A DNA stretch of 64,000 bases, from positions 4,393,001 to 4,457,000 of the forward strand of contig NZ_CP036276.1 in the NCBI RefSeq assembly GCF_007747995.1. The letters are read 5' to 3'. The position numbers and the translations under genes were made by a program. Numbering within the stretch: the stretch's first letter is position 1; each line of letters begins with the position of its first letter. Source of the DNA: Symmachiella dynata (GTDB lineage Bacteria > Planctomycetota > Planctomycetia > Planctomycetales > Planctomycetaceae). Of this stretch, positions 28,298 to 39,300 are shown piece after piece. The notes below the pieces were generated by a model. The model made no database searches. It saw only the letters and a program-made list of their open reading frames with translations, and was not told the origin of the DNA.

Positions 28298-29143
28298 TTA
28301 TTTGCCGGCTCGTTTGACTTCTTGCTGGCGAATGAAGCGGTTGAGCGCTTCGGCCACCCGTCGAGGATGTTGGTAGTGCAGCGAATGCGATGAATTGTCG
28401 ATCCATTTGAGTTGGATATTGTCCCGCTCTGGAATTCGCAACATCTCGCGTGTCGGTCGTGCGCGGCCACGGTCTCCGTAGATTTCCAACACGGGCAAGG
28501 ACGTATCTTCCAAGAACGACAGACCGTCCCAAGCCTTCCACACCTTGCCAAACGACGAACGCTGTTCATCGCTCCACTTGGACAACACCTCTTTGCGATA
28601 GGCCGCCAATTCGGCCAACTGTTCGTCGGTTAGCGTCGCCCTCATATCGCCACGAAATGCGTCACGCGCCGCATGCCAGCTCGTCCAGCCTTCCAGCGAG
28701 ATCACACCGCGCAGCTTCTCCGGCGCACGGCGTCCAACTTCCAGCGAGATCATCCCCCCCAGGCTATGCCCGCCGATATAAAACGATTCAAGGCCAAGCT
28801 TTTCCGCCACAAACAACGCATCTTGTGCGCATTGTTCAATAGATCCATCCTGCGGCGGAGGCCAACTGCGGCCTAACCCGCGGTTTTCCAGGACGAACAG
28901 ATTCAGGTCTTTGCCCAAATGCGGCGCCAACTTGGCAAAGGCACGACTGTCAGAAAATGTGCCGGGAATGAGCAGCAACGTCGGTCCGTCGCCCGGCCGA
29001 TGCGCACAGCACAACTGCCCGTGCTCCATTGGAATCAACCGGTCCTCGAACCCGGTCAGACGTTTCGACTCGCCTGCGACGACCGCGGTCGCACAAATCA
29101 GAATCGCCAACACGAAACTTCCGCGACATGCAATCATTCGCAT
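28298..29143 (-). CDS. Exported alpha/beta hydrolase
   Basis: A 281-residue alpha/beta-hydrolase with a signal peptide (RGSFVLAILICATAVVAGES). The oxyanion segment is LLLIPGTFSDSRAF, the nucleophile elbow is IGGHSLGGMI (Ser in GHSLG), the acid residue is likely in LPVLEIYGDRGRARP, and the His is in DNSSHSLHYQHP. The fold resembles small esterases and lipases of the AB hydrolase-1 family. It lies 44 bases downstream of the first DUF1501 gene in the same direction and may be the last gene of that transcript. Confidence 0.82.
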   Translation of the reverse strand: MRMIACRGSFVLAILICATAVVAGESKRLTGFEDRLIPMEHGQLCCAHRPGDGPTLLLIPGTFSDSRAFAKLAPHLGKDLNLFVLENRGLGRSWPPPQDGSIEQCAQDALFVAEKLGLESFYIGGHSLGGMISLEVGRRAPEKLRGVISLEGWTSWHAARDAFRGDMRATLTDEQLAELAAYRKEVLSKWSDEQRSSFGKVWKAWDGLSFLEDTSLPVLEIYGDRGRARPTREMLRIPERDNIQLKWIDNSSHSLHYQHPRRVAEALNRFIRQQEVKRAGK

Positions 29144-29187
29144 CGACCGCCCCTTGGATCCGACCGCCGGATGTTGCCGGAGTTTTT

Positions 29188-30618
29188 TTAAGAAAGGATC
29201 TTATGCACGACTTCGCCATGTACGTCAGTCAAACGGAAATCGCGCCCGCCGTAACGATAGGTCAGCTTTTCGTGATTCAGGCCTAACAGATGCAGCATCG
29301 TGGCGTGCAGGTCGTGAATGTGCACTTTGTCCTCGACGGCAAAATAACCGTAATCGTCGGTCTTCCCGTACCGCATGCCCCCCTTCACACCGCCGCCGGC
29401 CAACCACATTGTGTAGCCTTGCGGATTGTGGTCACGGCCGTCACGGTCCCCTTGCGAAACCGGTGTGCGGCCGAATTCGCCGCCCCACAGGATCAATGTA
29501 TCTTCCAACAATCCCAACCGCTTCATATCGGCTAATAGGCCCGCAATTGGTTTATCGACTTCCTGCGCATTCCGTTGATGGTCCTTGCGCAAACCGCCGT
29601 GTTGGTCCCATTTGTAACTGTGCGAGACCTGCACAAATCGCACGCCCCGTTCAGCGAATCGCCGCGCCATCAAACATTGCCGTCCGAAATCTTCAGTGGT
29701 TTTGTCATCGATTCCGTATAGCTTCAGGGTTTCTTCCGACTCCGACGAGACGTCCTGCAATTCCGGCGCGGCTGCCTGCATGCGAAACGCCAGTTCGAAG
29801 GCGTTGATGCGACCTTCCAACCCCGCGTCCGGTCCCGATTCCTCTAAGCGTTTACGGTTCATCTGCTGCAAAAAGTCCAACTCCATCCGTTGCAAGTCGC
29901 GAGGCGTTTTTCCAGTAATGTAGGGAATCTTGGCGTCTTTGGACTGCGTTCCCGCATTGCCCATCGGCGTTCCTTGATAGGCGGCTGGCAAAAATGCGGA
30001 ACTCCAGTTGTTCATCCCGCCGTGTGTTAAGGAAGGACAGACGGTCACAAAACCGGGCAGGTCTTGGTTTTCGGTCCCCAGGCCGTAGGTGATCCACGAT
30101 CCCATGCTGGGACGAATGAACGTATCGGTCCCAGTATGCAATTCCAACAGCGCCCCACCATGCCGCGAATTCGATCCGTGCATACCGTTAATGATGCACA
30201 AATCGTCGACATGTTTGGCGACGTGCGGAAACAGCGAACTAACCCATGCTCCCGATTCCCCATGCTGACTGAATTTCCAGGGAGACTTGAGCAGCGTGCC
30301 GGTTTGACTCGAAAAAACGCGGGGCTTATCAAACGGCAACGGTTTGTTGTCGTCTTCATCTAGTTTGGGTTTGTAATCGAATGTATCGACCTGTGACGGC
30401 CCTCCGTGCATGAACAAGAAGATGACCCGCTTCGCACGGGCCGGGAAGTGCGGCTCCTGCGGCGAGAGGGGATTTTGAGCACGATTGGCCCCGTGCGCAG
30501 TTTTTCCCGAACCGGACAACAAATCAGCGAGCGCCAACATGCCGAAACCGGCCGCGGATTGTTTGAGCAAATCGCGACGATTGATCACTGGCGTAAATTG
30601 ATGACAACTTCCAGCCAT
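29188..30618 (-). CDS. DUF1501 Tat-exported protein, cassette 1
   Basis: A 476-residue DUF1501 (sulfatase/alkaline-phosphatase-fold) protein with a Tat signal (INRRDLLKQSAAGFGMLALADLL). Typical blocks are KRVIFLFMHGGPSQVDTFDYKP, NNWSSAFLPAAYQGTPM, RGVRFVQVSHSYKWDQHGG, LILWGGEFGRTP and DLHATMLHLLGLNHEKLTYRYGGRDFRLTD. The ATG at 30618 starts the Tat signal; the frame extends further but into the upstream gene. It lies 23 bases after the DUF1549/DUF1553 gene, the standard planctomycete pairing. The family is thought to act in the periplasm on sulfated or complex polymers, but no activity has been shown as far as I know. Confidence 0.9.
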   Translation of the reverse strand: MAGSCHQFTPVINRRDLLKQSAAGFGMLALADLLSGSGKTAHGANRAQNPLSPQEPHFPARAKRVIFLFMHGGPSQVDTFDYKPKLDEDDNKPLPFDKPRVFSSQTGTLLKSPWKFSQHGESGAWVSSLFPHVAKHVDDLCIINGMHGSNSRHGGALLELHTGTDTFIRPSMGSWITYGLGTENQDLPGFVTVCPSLTHGGMNNWSSAFLPAAYQGTPMGNAGTQSKDAKIPYITGKTPRDLQRMELDFLQQMNRKRLEESGPDAGLEGRINAFELAFRMQAAAPELQDVSSESEETLKLYGIDDKTTEDFGRQCLMARRFAERGVRFVQVSHSYKWDQHGGLRKDHQRNAQEVDKPIAGLLADMKRLGLLEDTLILWGGEFGRTPVSQGDRDGRDHNPQGYTMWLAGGGVKGGMRYGKTDDYGYFAVEDKVHIHDLHATMLHLLGLNHEKLTYRYGGRDFRLTDVHGEVVHKILS

Positions 30619-30641
30619 GGAATACCCTTTATTGGAACGTG

Positions 30642-33600
30642 TCAATCCACGTAAAGAAACTCGCTCGACGATAACAACACCCGGCACAGACCCTGCCATG
30701 CTTGACGTTGGCGGTCCTGCGCATCGGGAATGCCTTGTTCCATTGCGGCGATATAATTGGTTAAAAATTCAAGCGTTTGTGCGGTTTCTTCGGCGCTGGG
30801 CGCCCGACCTAAAGTGCGGCGATAACACCAGTTCAATCGCGCGGCATCATCGAACCCGTCGCGACTCAAGAGATCCCGAGCCATCGCCTCGGTCTGCTCC
30901 GCCATAAAATCGCTATTGAGCAAGAACAAAGCTTGCGGCGCCACGGTGGTGGTCGCACGGTCGCCGTTGGAGGTACTGGGATCGGGGAAATCGAATGCCT
31001 GGAACATTTCAAACAGCCCGCTGCGTATCACTGGCAAGTAAACTGATCGCCGCGTGGATTCATACGGTGTCGCGTTTACCGAGGCGGTGCTCGCCACGTA
31101 CGCGTGATTTTTTGTGGGCAGCAACGTCCCTCCCATCGTCGAGTCCATCGTTCCGGCAATGCTAAGCACTGCGTCGCGGAGTTCCTCAGCTGTCAGCCGC
31201 CGACGATTCATCCGCCACATGTAGACATTCCCCGGGTCTTGTTCCACCGCTGCCGCATCGTACTGCGTGCTCATGCGATATGTCGCTGAGAGCACAAGCC
31301 GGCGATGCAGATCTTTCAGCCCCCAGCCCCGCTCGATAAATTCCGCAGCCAAGTGGTCCAACAACGGTTGATTGACCGGGAGTTCTCCGGTGCTTCCAAA
31401 ATTGTCGGGAGTGGGAACGATGCCCTTTCCGAAATGCCACCGCCAGACGCGATTCACGATCACACGGCTCGTCAGCGGATGGTCGGGGCTGGTCATCCAT
31501 TTCCCCAGTTCCAAGCGACCACTGCGTTCCTTGCCGATCGGCGTCTGTTGTTCGCCGGCAATCACTTGTAGAAATTGTCGCGGGACCTCGTCTCCCAGGT
31601 TAATATGATTGCCGCGAATATTGATGCGCGTATTTTGAATCTCGTCTTCAGTGACCCCCATTCCTTGCGGAAATTCTGGGATCGATGCTTTGAGCTCCTT
31701 GATCTCGTCGCGGAGATTTTGAACCACGGCCATCGTCTCGGCGGGATAATCGGCTTCGAGTTTTTCAGAAACCGCAAAGGGCCCTTTTTTATCGTGCAAG
31801 ACCTGACGAAACGCTTCCAGTTCAGCATCGGGAAGTTGCTTGGCCTCTTGGTCCCCGTCCTTCAACTCTCGCCATGCCATTTGCGCTTTAGCAAATAATT
31901 CGCTATAGCGAGTTGCCAAGCGTTGTCGCGACTCATTGCGAAAGTCGCTGAACAGGCCGTTGTCTTTGACCGTTTGCGACGACGATAAAGCGTGCCACTG
32001 AGCCAAGACCGAGGAACTGTCCGACTTCGTTTTTTCCAGGTAATCCGCCCATCCGTTGAGGAATACCAATTTCAGATCGTACTTCTTGGCCAACTCCTCC
32101 GGGCCGAGCGGGAAGTTCCCCTCAGCTTGAAGCGGCAACAATCCAATTTTGTCAATGTGCGGAAATGGTCCATCACGTTCCAGGCGAATGACGTTCTTCC
32201 CCGGCTCCAAGGCAACCACCGATTCGGCATGCCATTTTTGCGAGTCGGGTGTCCAACTCCCTGTCACTTCTTCGGCCACACCGCGAGCACTCGGTTTGCC
32301 GTTGATAGACAACTTAATCGGCCGAGACTGCGCGGCGGCTAGACGAATCTCAAACTGATACGTCTGCCCCGGCGCGGGAACATCGATTTCATATTCCACA
32401 AAATTCGGCAGCTTGCCGCCGTTCACCAACACACCGATCTTTGTTCCGTAATTCGAAAAATCCTTGTTCAGGTTGCCCCGCGTATAGTCCTCAGCTTCGA
32501 CAACAATCCCCCCGTCGGGCAACGGCATGGGATTGGGCTGCAAAATCGAAACGAGTGCCTGATCTGCTGTACGGTAACGCAGCAATTCCGTGGCTGCGAT
32601 CAGGTAATCACCAACCCGCTTGCGCGCGGCAGCCACCAGTTTGCGATTGGCGACGCGCGTCGTTTTCGTCAGCGCAGCTTCCTGATCCTTGACCAGTTGT
32701 TCCTGTTGTTTCACTTTGGCGATAGCTGCTGGGGATGCCAGTGGGCGTTCGTACCAATTGGCGACGACTTTGTAGTTCTCCATCGTCTTGGTACTCATGA
32801 AAATTCCGGCCAATGAATAATAATCGGCCTGCGGAACCGGATCGAATTTGTGATCGTGGCAGCGGGCGCATCCGATCGTCATGCCCATAAACGCACGGCC
32901 GATGGTTTCGACCTGCTCATCGACGATATCGACGCGCATTTTCAACGGGTCGTCTTCAGCCAACATCTTCGGCCCGATCGCCAAAAACCCGGTCGCGACC
33001 TGCCGTTCGATGGTCGTCTCAGCATCGTCGACCGCCGGCATCAAATCGCCGGCAATTTGTTCAATCAAGAATTGATCGAACGGTTTGTCTTTGTTGAACG
33101 CGGCAATCACATAGTCGCGGTAACGAAAGGCGTTGGCATAGGCCAGATTTTCATCCATGCCGTTGGAATCGGCGTACCGCGCGACATCCAGCCAATGCCG
33201 TCCCCACCGTTCCCCGTATCGGGGCGATGCCAACAGACGATCCACGGCGCGCTCATAAGCATCCGCCGAATCATCTGCTTCGAAATCGGCAATCTCTTGC
33301 GGTGTGGGAGGCAATCCACACAGATCGAACGTCACCCGGCGAAGCCAAACTCGCTTTTCGGCCTCAGGCGCCGGTGACAATCCCTGTGCTTCCAATTGCG
33401 CCAACACAAAATTGTCTAACGGCAAGCGAGGCCAGTCCGCGCGTTGCACAGCGGGAACTTGGGGGGCATGAATCGGCTGGAAGGCCCAGAATTTCTTTTG
33501 TTCTTCCGTGAAGAGCGGGCCGTCCTCTTTTTTCATAACCGGCGCCGGACCGGCCGATGGCGGCCAGGGAGCACCCTCGCCAATCCATTTTGTGAGCAGG

Positions 33601-33959
33601 GCAATCTCCGCGTCCGACAGTCGACCATCGGGCGGCATCTCGACGATGGCATCGGGATCGTAGCTGATCGCTTCTAAAAACAGGCTTTCTTGTGGTGCGG
33701 TTGGGTCAAAGATTTCGCCAGAGTCCCCTCCGGTTAAAAATGCCGCTTGTGAATCAAGCCGCAGACCGCCTTGCACTTTTTCCTCGCCGTGACATTTGAA
33801 GCACCGCGCCGCAAGCAACGGGCGGACTTTTTTCTCAAAAAACTCCAACTGTCGGGCGGTCGGAGGTTTTGTCTTTGCGACAGGATCGGCCGCTTCCATT
33901 CCATTCGGGCTCGCCCACATTGAGGCGACGAGAATGCCGGCCACCAAACATCGTCTCAT
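30642..33959 (-). CDS. DUF1549/DUF1553 planctomycete cytochrome-domain protein with embedded carbohydrate-binding-like domain, cassette 1
   Basis: A 1105-residue exported protein (signal peptide RRCLVAGILVASMWASP). Domain order: PSCyt1 with haem-type motif CFKCH (VRPLLAARCFKCHGEEK, about residue 50-65), DUF1549 (PSCyt2) with SPRYGERWGRHWLDVARYADSNG and a second CxxCH (CARCHDHKFDPV), an inserted region around residues 470-620 with VVEAEDYTRGN and RLAAAQSRPIKLSINGKP that looks like a CBM6/35-type beta sandwich, then DUF1553 (PSD1) with HPLTSRVIVNRVWRWHFGKGIV and RRRLTAEELRDAVLSI. The ATG at 33959 gives the better signal peptide; 33986 is an alternative. Probably haem-containing and periplasmic; the binding domain suggests contact with a glycan. 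Confidence 0.88.
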   Translation of the reverse strand: MRRCLVAGILVASMWASPNGMEAADPVAKTKPPTARQLEFFEKKVRPLLAARCFKCHGEEKVQGGLRLDSQAAFLTGGDSGEIFDPTAPQESLFLEAISYDPDAIVEMPPDGRLSDAEIALLTKWIGEGAPWPPSAGPAPVMKKEDGPLFTEEQKKFWAFQPIHAPQVPAVQRADWPRLPLDNFVLAQLEAQGLSPAPEAEKRVWLRRVTFDLCGLPPTPQEIADFEADDSADAYERAVDRLLASPRYGERWGRHWLDVARYADSNGMDENLAYANAFRYRDYVIAAFNKDKPFDQFLIEQIAGDLMPAVDDAETTIERQVATGFLAIGPKMLAEDDPLKMRVDIVDEQVETIGRAFMGMTIGCARCHDHKFDPVPQADYYSLAGIFMSTKTMENYKVVANWYERPLASPAAIAKVKQQEQLVKDQEAALTKTTRVANRKLVAAARKRVGDYLIAATELLRYRTADQALVSILQPNPMPLPDGGIVVEAEDYTRGNLNKDFSNYGTKIGVLVNGGKLPNFVEYEIDVPAPGQTYQFEIRLAAAQSRPIKLSINGKPSARGVAEEVTGSWTPDSQKWHAESVVALEPGKNVIRLERDGPFPHIDKIGLLPLQAEGNFPLGPEELAKKYDLKLVFLNGWADYLEKTKSDSSSVLAQWHALSSSQTVKDNGLFSDFRNESRQRLATRYSELFAKAQMAWRELKDGDQEAKQLPDAELEAFRQVLHDKKGPFAVSEKLEADYPAETMAVVQNLRDEIKELKASIPEFPQGMGVTEDEIQNTRINIRGNHINLGDEVPRQFLQVIAGEQQTPIGKERSGRLELGKWMTSPDHPLTSRVIVNRVWRWHFGKGIVPTPDNFGSTGELPVNQPLLDHLAAEFIERGWGLKDLHRRLVLSATYRMSTQYDAAAVEQDPGNVYMWRMNRRRLTAEELRDAVLSIAGTMDSTMGGTLLPTKNHAYVASTASVNATPYESTRRSVYLPVIRSGLFEMFQAFDFPDPSTSNGDRATTTVAPQALFLLNSDFMAEQTEAMARDLLSRDGFDDAARLNWCYRRTLGRAPSAEETAQTLEFLTNYIAAMEQGIPDAQDRQRQAWQGLCRVLLSSSEFLYVD

Positions 33960-34150
33960 GAAAATATCCTGACTTCCAGCTTTCATAGAGCATCCGTGGA
34001 ATCGCGTTCACAAAACAACGCACCCGATCGGGGGGCACTCAAAACATATCAACAAACACGCATGTCTATCTTATCGGATTACTGAGGCGCGTTCCAGACC
34101 GCTGCTCTGCGAAAAGCGTGGCCAGAGGATCTTTATTGAGAACCACAACG

Positions 34151-34191
34151 AAAAAACAGGCCCTCCCGCGTGGTTCGCAGGAGAGCCTGTT
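34151..34191 (-). terminator. Rho-independent terminator after the DUF1559 gene
   Basis: On the minus strand a 12-bp stem with one G-U pair (34191-34180 with 34166-34155) runs into six U residues (34156-34151). Confidence 0.85.
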
Positions 34192-34239
34192 CGATTTTAG
34201 CAACAACTTTCAAACTTTAAGTGACGGCAATGGCAGCCA

Positions 34240-35445
34240 CTAATACTGGTTGATGTCTTCACTTCCTTGCGTCGTGCCCAAAGCACCCCACACACCGTAA
34301 TTGCTTTGACCAACCGTATAGAGCGGGAAGTCTTCGGCCAACTGACGGTCGATGACGGGATCGCCTGGGCGGGCAGCCAAATTTCCGGTGTTGATGACTT
34401 CGCTGATCCCCCGTACCGAACCATCGCCCATCAGGCAGTTGACACTGGTTTCGTGATAACTTCCCGCACTGACCAGTGCCCAGGAATTATCAACGTCGTT
34501 CGGCATACAGGAAGGACTATTGGGCGGTAGAATTGTGTTGAAACCAGCTGACTGCGGCGAGCCTCGGTGCCACATCGCACCTTGATGCTGATCGATCTCC
34601 ACATCGACATCGACGTCGTACTTCTTACCACCGATTTCTGATTGCAAGCACAGCACCGGGCTATTCAAGACCTGAGTGGTGTAGTTCTTAGCGGTCAAAC
34701 CCCGCACGTCGCGACCACTGCCGGCTGAGTAGATTCCCCGTTCCGACATGGCAATCGTGTTGCTTGTCCCGTCGCTCATGTCTTTAAAGCTTGTGGAGGA
34801 AATGAATCCAAACAAGCCGCGCGTTCCAATCACACCGGTTAAGAACGCTTGATTCGGTCCCGGAGTCGTCGCATTACTGCCGACAAAACTGGGAACCAAG
34901 CCGGCGTTATTCACCGTGTCTCCCATGCACATGGCATAGCTACGTTGACCTGAATTGAAGGTGAACGTACCGGTCGGGTTGGACGGACAAATAAATACCG
35001 GGATGCGTGCTTGCCAAGGTGTATAAGCAATGTCGTCTGGCGCCCCACCCCAAGGCGGATAAAACCCACCCCCGGGACGCGGAGTCGAAGAGCCCTGAAT
35101 TCTGCGGTAAAGCGGCGTACGATCCAGGTAAGGCAGCAGTTGAATGAAACCATTCACTTGCAATTCGTTACCGTCCCCATAGAAACCACCGTTGATAATT
35201 CCGCCCACTGTTCCCCCTTGCAGGTAGGGAAAAACGTTGAACGCTTCGTGGTATTCATGAAGGGCGAGTCCGAGTTGTTTCAGATTGTTTTTGCATTGAG
35301 TCCGCCGTGCCGCCTCGCGGGCATGTTGAACCGCAGGCATGATGAGCGCGACCAAAATCGCAATGATGGCGATCACCACCAATAACTCGATAAGCGTAAA
35401 CCCTTTTCCGGCGGCTGACCGCGCCGACGTCGTGCGTTTTTGCAT
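34240..35445 (-). CDS. DUF1559 protein with prepilin-type N-terminus
   Basis: A 401-residue DUF1559 (SBP_bac_10 family) protein. It begins with a short basic leader and the prepilin cleavage/methylation motif [27 protein letters not shown], recognised by PilD-like peptidases. The body has [25 protein letters not shown] and a C-terminal [15 protein letters not shown], the HxxxxxxxxxDG-type motif typical of these proteins. Planctomycetes encode dozens of paralogues whose function is unclear; a type IV pseudopilin-like surface role is usually supposed. The ATG at 35445 is chosen; the longer frame is not credible. It ends in a clear terminator and stands divergent to a lipoprotein gene. Confidence 0.9.
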   Translation of the reverse strand: MQKRTTSARSAAGKGFTLIELLVVIAIIAILVALIMPAVQHAREAARRTQCKNNLKQLGLALHEYHEAFNVFPYLQGGTVGGIINGGFYGDGNELQVNGFIQLLPYLDRTPLYRRIQGSSTPRPGGGFYPPWGGAPDDIAYTPWQARIPVFICPSNPTGTFTFNSGQRSYAMCMGDTVNNAGLVPSFVGSNATTPGPNQAFLTGVIGTRGLFGFISSTSFKDMSDGTSNTIAMSERGIYSAGSGRDVRGLTAKNYTTQVLNSPVLCLQSEIGGKKYDVDVDVEIDQHQGAMWHRGSPQSAGFNTILPPNSPSCMPNDVDNSWALVSAGSYHETSVNCLMGDGSVRGISEVINTGNLAARPGDPVIDRQLAEDFPLYTVGQSNYGVWGALGTTQGSEDINQY

Positions 35446-35765
35446 TGTTGAACTCCCGGGAGGATCGACAATTGAAACACAAAAAGCATTGCGAACATGC
35501 AATACTGTGCGAGACAATAACTGGACACCTTCACAATACGCTGAAATTGCCAGCCTTTTCAACATCAAATTCGCCCAATTATGCAGGCCTGGGGGAATTT
35601 ACTGGCAACGACAAACAACATCGAACAAGACGTTTTCTTGGAAATTGACAGCTCCGCCATTTTACCTGTATCATGACAACAACAGTCAAAGCATGCCCAA
35701 AATCGTGGCAAGCGCTTGCAGTTTTCGAAACTCTTATCAAATTGCCCATGGGGAGACACCCTCTA
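35446..35765. other. Divergent region between DUF1559 and lipoprotein genes
   Basis: 320 bases with low GC. A possible minus-strand promoter is TTGACT (35884-series excluded; seen at 35684-35689) with TAAAAT at 35659-35664 and a 19-base spacer, which is longer than ideal. No RNA gene or repeat is apparent. The lipoprotein frame runs open into this region, so its start is uncertain. Confidence 0.35.
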
Positions 35766-36359
35766 ATGGTCCGCCAGTTTTGTACAACCGCTCTTCAACA
35801 GCCGGTTTCAAAACCCTCTAACGCGGCGAGTTGCCCCTTATTATTCAGGCAAAAACTGTTCCCCCCCCGCTTTCTCAGCCTGTTTGTGGTTGCGGGGCTA
35901 CTGTGTGGATGTGGTGGAGGGTTGTCAGATGTGCCCCCCACTGTCGAAGTGAAGGGCACCGTCACACTCGACAGCTCGCCTCTGACCGACGCCGACGTGG
36001 TTTTTTTTGATGGGACTCAGTACACCGCCTTCGGAAAAACTGACGGAACCGGACGCTTTACATTGAAAACGCGTTTCAATTCCGAATTCATCGAACCGGG
36101 TGCACCGGCCCGTGAGTACCGCGTCACCGTCAGCAAGATGATCCCCCCCAACGGGATGTCCGAAGAAGACTACCAATCCAAAAAAATGGCGCTTCGTACA
36201 AAACGGGAGTCTGGAGAAAAGATTTTGGAATCCGACTACGTACCGTCCAAAATCGAGAGTATCCCCGCAAAGTACTCCGTCGCTTCCCAGACCACGTTGA
36301 AGGCCAATGTCAAAGGCAACCAGGAAAATGACTTTTCCTTCCCGCTCACATCAAAATAG
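35766..36359 (+). CDS. Probable lipoprotein with transthyretin-like domain
   Basis: About 197 residues if the ATG at 35766 is the start; earlier ATGs at 35673 and 35748 are in frame and none has a strong ribosome site. A hydrophobic stretch ends in the lipobox-like VAGLLCGCGGG, so the mature protein would be a lipid-anchored domain of about 150 residues. That domain has VEVKGTVTLDSSPLTDADVVFFD and KTDGTGRFTLKT, the carboxypeptidase-regulatory/transthyretin-like pattern found in many small planctomycete lipoproteins. These often accompany DUF1559 genes; here the DUF1559 gene is divergent. Role unknown, possibly surface-associated. Confidence 0.75.
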   Translation: MVRQFCTTALQQPVSKPSNAASCPLLFRQKLFPPRFLSLFVVAGLLCGCGGGLSDVPPTVEVKGTVTLDSSPLTDADVVFFDGTQYTAFGKTDGTGRFTLKTRFNSEFIEPGAPAREYRVTVSKMIPPNGMSEEDYQSKKMALRTKRESGEKILESDYVPSKIESIPAKYSVASQTTLKANVKGNQENDFSFPLTSK

Positions 36360-36378
36360 CCACCGCGGCAGCATAGCA

Positions 36379-39300
36379 TTAGGTGCTATACGGTGATGAC
36401 GACTCTTCCTTGGATCCAATGATGTTCGCCGGCAGCGTGCGAACATGAATGTCCTGTTGCGGAAATGCGATCTCGATATTTGCTTCACGGAATCGGCGAT
36501 CAATATCGGTATGCAGCGCATGTATCACGCCTAAGCGGTTGTCCAGATCGGGCAAATAGACCCGCAATACGTAATTCAATGTGCTGTCGCCAAATCCCTC
36601 GAAGGTGGCAAGCGGCCCCGGATCGGTGAGCACAAATTCGTTCGCCTCCGCCGCGGCGAGCAATAAGTCCCGCGCCAACATCGTATCACTGCCATAGGCC
36701 ACACCCACCTCGATTACCAAGCGGTTGACTTGATCCGTTAACGTCCAGTTCAACAGTCGTCCGGTGATGAACTCTTTGTTGGGGACAATCAGTTCCTTGC
36801 GATCCCAGTTGGTGATCGTGGTCGCCCGCATGCGGATCTTTGAGACCTTACCGCTGACATCACCAATCGTAATCACGTCTCCCACACGGATCGGTCGTTC
36901 AAACAAAATGATGATCCCCGAAATGAAGTTGGCAAAAATCTCCTGCAGTCCAAAACCCAACCCCAAACTGGCGGCAGCGAACAACCATTGCATCTGCGCC
37001 CAGCCGATCCCCACAATTCCCAACGAAACCGCTAGACCGACGACCAGAATGACATAGCGGGCCAAACTCGCAATCGCGTAACGAAAGCCCGGCTCAAACG
37101 GCAACCCGCGCAACAATGACATTTCGATCAGACCTGGAATATTTTGCGCCGCCACGACCGCCAAAATTCCCACCAAGACCGCCAATGCAAATTGTACGAT
37201 CGTAACCGGCTTGACGACCGACTCCAGACTCGAGGTGATTTTCCCCGTCTCCGAATCCGTGTGCTCCACCATTTCTGTGACCGTGGTGTTCCACAGCGTG
37301 TATTTATTGAGCACCCCCAGCGCGGGAACGACATCCGCCCAGATCAACCACATCCCGGCCAACGAAACAATCACGATCGCCGTCCGCAGCAGTTTTTGTG
37401 CCTGCGAGGAACTGGCGGCGAGATCCATCACCGGTTCTTCAACGATCTGCAGCGGAGCGGCAACCGGTTCTTCAGTTCCTGCGGCGGCAGCGGCAGCAGC
37501 AGCGGCGGCGGCTTGTTCTTCCCGTTCTCGTTCCCGTTTGGCCCGCGCTCGCTCCATCGCCAAAGCGCGGCGATGGATCAACAACAGTCGCGTGAGCATG
37601 GCATGCACCAACAGTAAGACGATCGACAGCCACACCGTGTCCCGTAGCCGCGTCCCTAAGTGCATCACGGTGTAGTAATATCCCATTAACGCCAACAGGC
37701 CCATTCCCACGGGAACCAGCATGCACAGGCCGAAGACCAAGTACCGCAACTGCACGCGCCAGCCGTCGTCATTCCCCCGCACAACCTCTTTCAAAACGCC
37801 CGTGTGAGGCCGCAATACGCGTTGCATAAATACTGCCAGCAGGATCAACCAACAGACAACACTCGCCCGCCCCAACGAAGCCTGCCATTGTTCATTGGGT
37901 TGTGCACTCATCGTGGCCGCCAAGAACATCAGCGGCAGACTCAACGGCGTCGCCCAGCGCAAATGCGTGCGGATTGTCCGCACGGTGGCATTGGCCCAAT
38001 AGAAATGCATCTCCGCCAGCCCTTTGGACGCGCAGCATTGGCGAATCACCTCCAGTGGCAGATAAACCGCAGCAGTCGCCGCCAATCCCTGCGAAATAGC
38101 CGTAGCAAAAACGGTGCTGTTCGGTTGTGCGGAAATCCGCCAGGAGAAATACCACAAAATCGAAGGCCAGATCGCCGCCACAATGACCGTTAATACTGAG
38201 GCCTGCAGTGTCGGACGGAAGACGCGACAATTCCCGCGCGCGGCTTCTTCACCGGCTGTAGCGATCCCGTCACGTAAACGACGGCGATAATAGATCAGCA
38301 CCAAAAACAAAAACGTCGACAACCCAATTTCCAACAGATCTTCAGGCTTCCAAGAGACAAACGAACTCAGCAATTCCATCCATTGGCTCGGGTTGAACAC
38401 CCATTTCAGCGCATCCATCGCATCGGCCATCGCCGACGGCCCCAACGCCTCGGTACTACGGATCCACAACACACGTTCGTCAATGTATTTGGCATAGGCA
38501 TCGGTGACCGTCATCATCTCAGCTTCTTTGAGATTGAGCGCCAACAATGCCCCATTCAGTTTTGTCGAATTGCTTGTCAATTCGTCCAAAACTGTCTTAC
38601 GGCTTTCCAGTAGTTCGTGGACGGTCGTCTCCAGTTCCGGAGAAGAGGCGGTCTTCAATTCTTTGAACACCCGCGTGGTTGCGGCGTCAATGTCCACCAA
38701 TTCGTCGCGGTCCTTCTCATACTGAAATGATTCGAAGCTTAAAGTACTGATCTGCTCCTGACGCTCATTGATGTGTTGTTCGTAGTGGGAGGCATTAGGT
38801 ATCGTGGCGCGCTGGCTGCGTAGCAATTGGCCGATGGCATCGGACTGACCAATGGTATTGATCATGCTCTTTATATCTAAAAACTCGCTATCCAACTCCT
38901 TATACTTGGTTTGAACAACTTGCGTTTCTTTTTCGACAGATTGAAGCTCATTGGTGATTTTGATATTTTTTTCTGCTAGCCGTGCATTCTCTTCAGCAAA
39001 CTCTTTTAGTTCGGGAGCAGCTGAGATGACATCCGCTCGAATCTGTCGCGCGCGTAACTTAGCCTGATGCTGCCGCAACTTATTCACATCCTCCTGCAGC
39101 AGTTTGACGATCTTCTCAGATTGTGAAACCTGCAGTGACAACAGATCGCGCCGCACGCGCAACAACCCAGCATTTTCTTCCGCCTTATACAGCGCCACTT
39201 CCGTCCGCTCGGCTTGAACCTGCTGGTCGAACTCCATGGCCCGGGCTTCTAGTGCTGTTTTTTGTGCAAGGGCTAACAGAGGCGAATCATCTGCTTTGGG

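Noticed and set aside
28911-29807. 298-codon plus-strand frame across the exported hydrolase and DUF1501 genes
   Set aside because: It spans two genes on the opposite strand and its product is rich in Arg/Pro/Ser with no recognisable fold.
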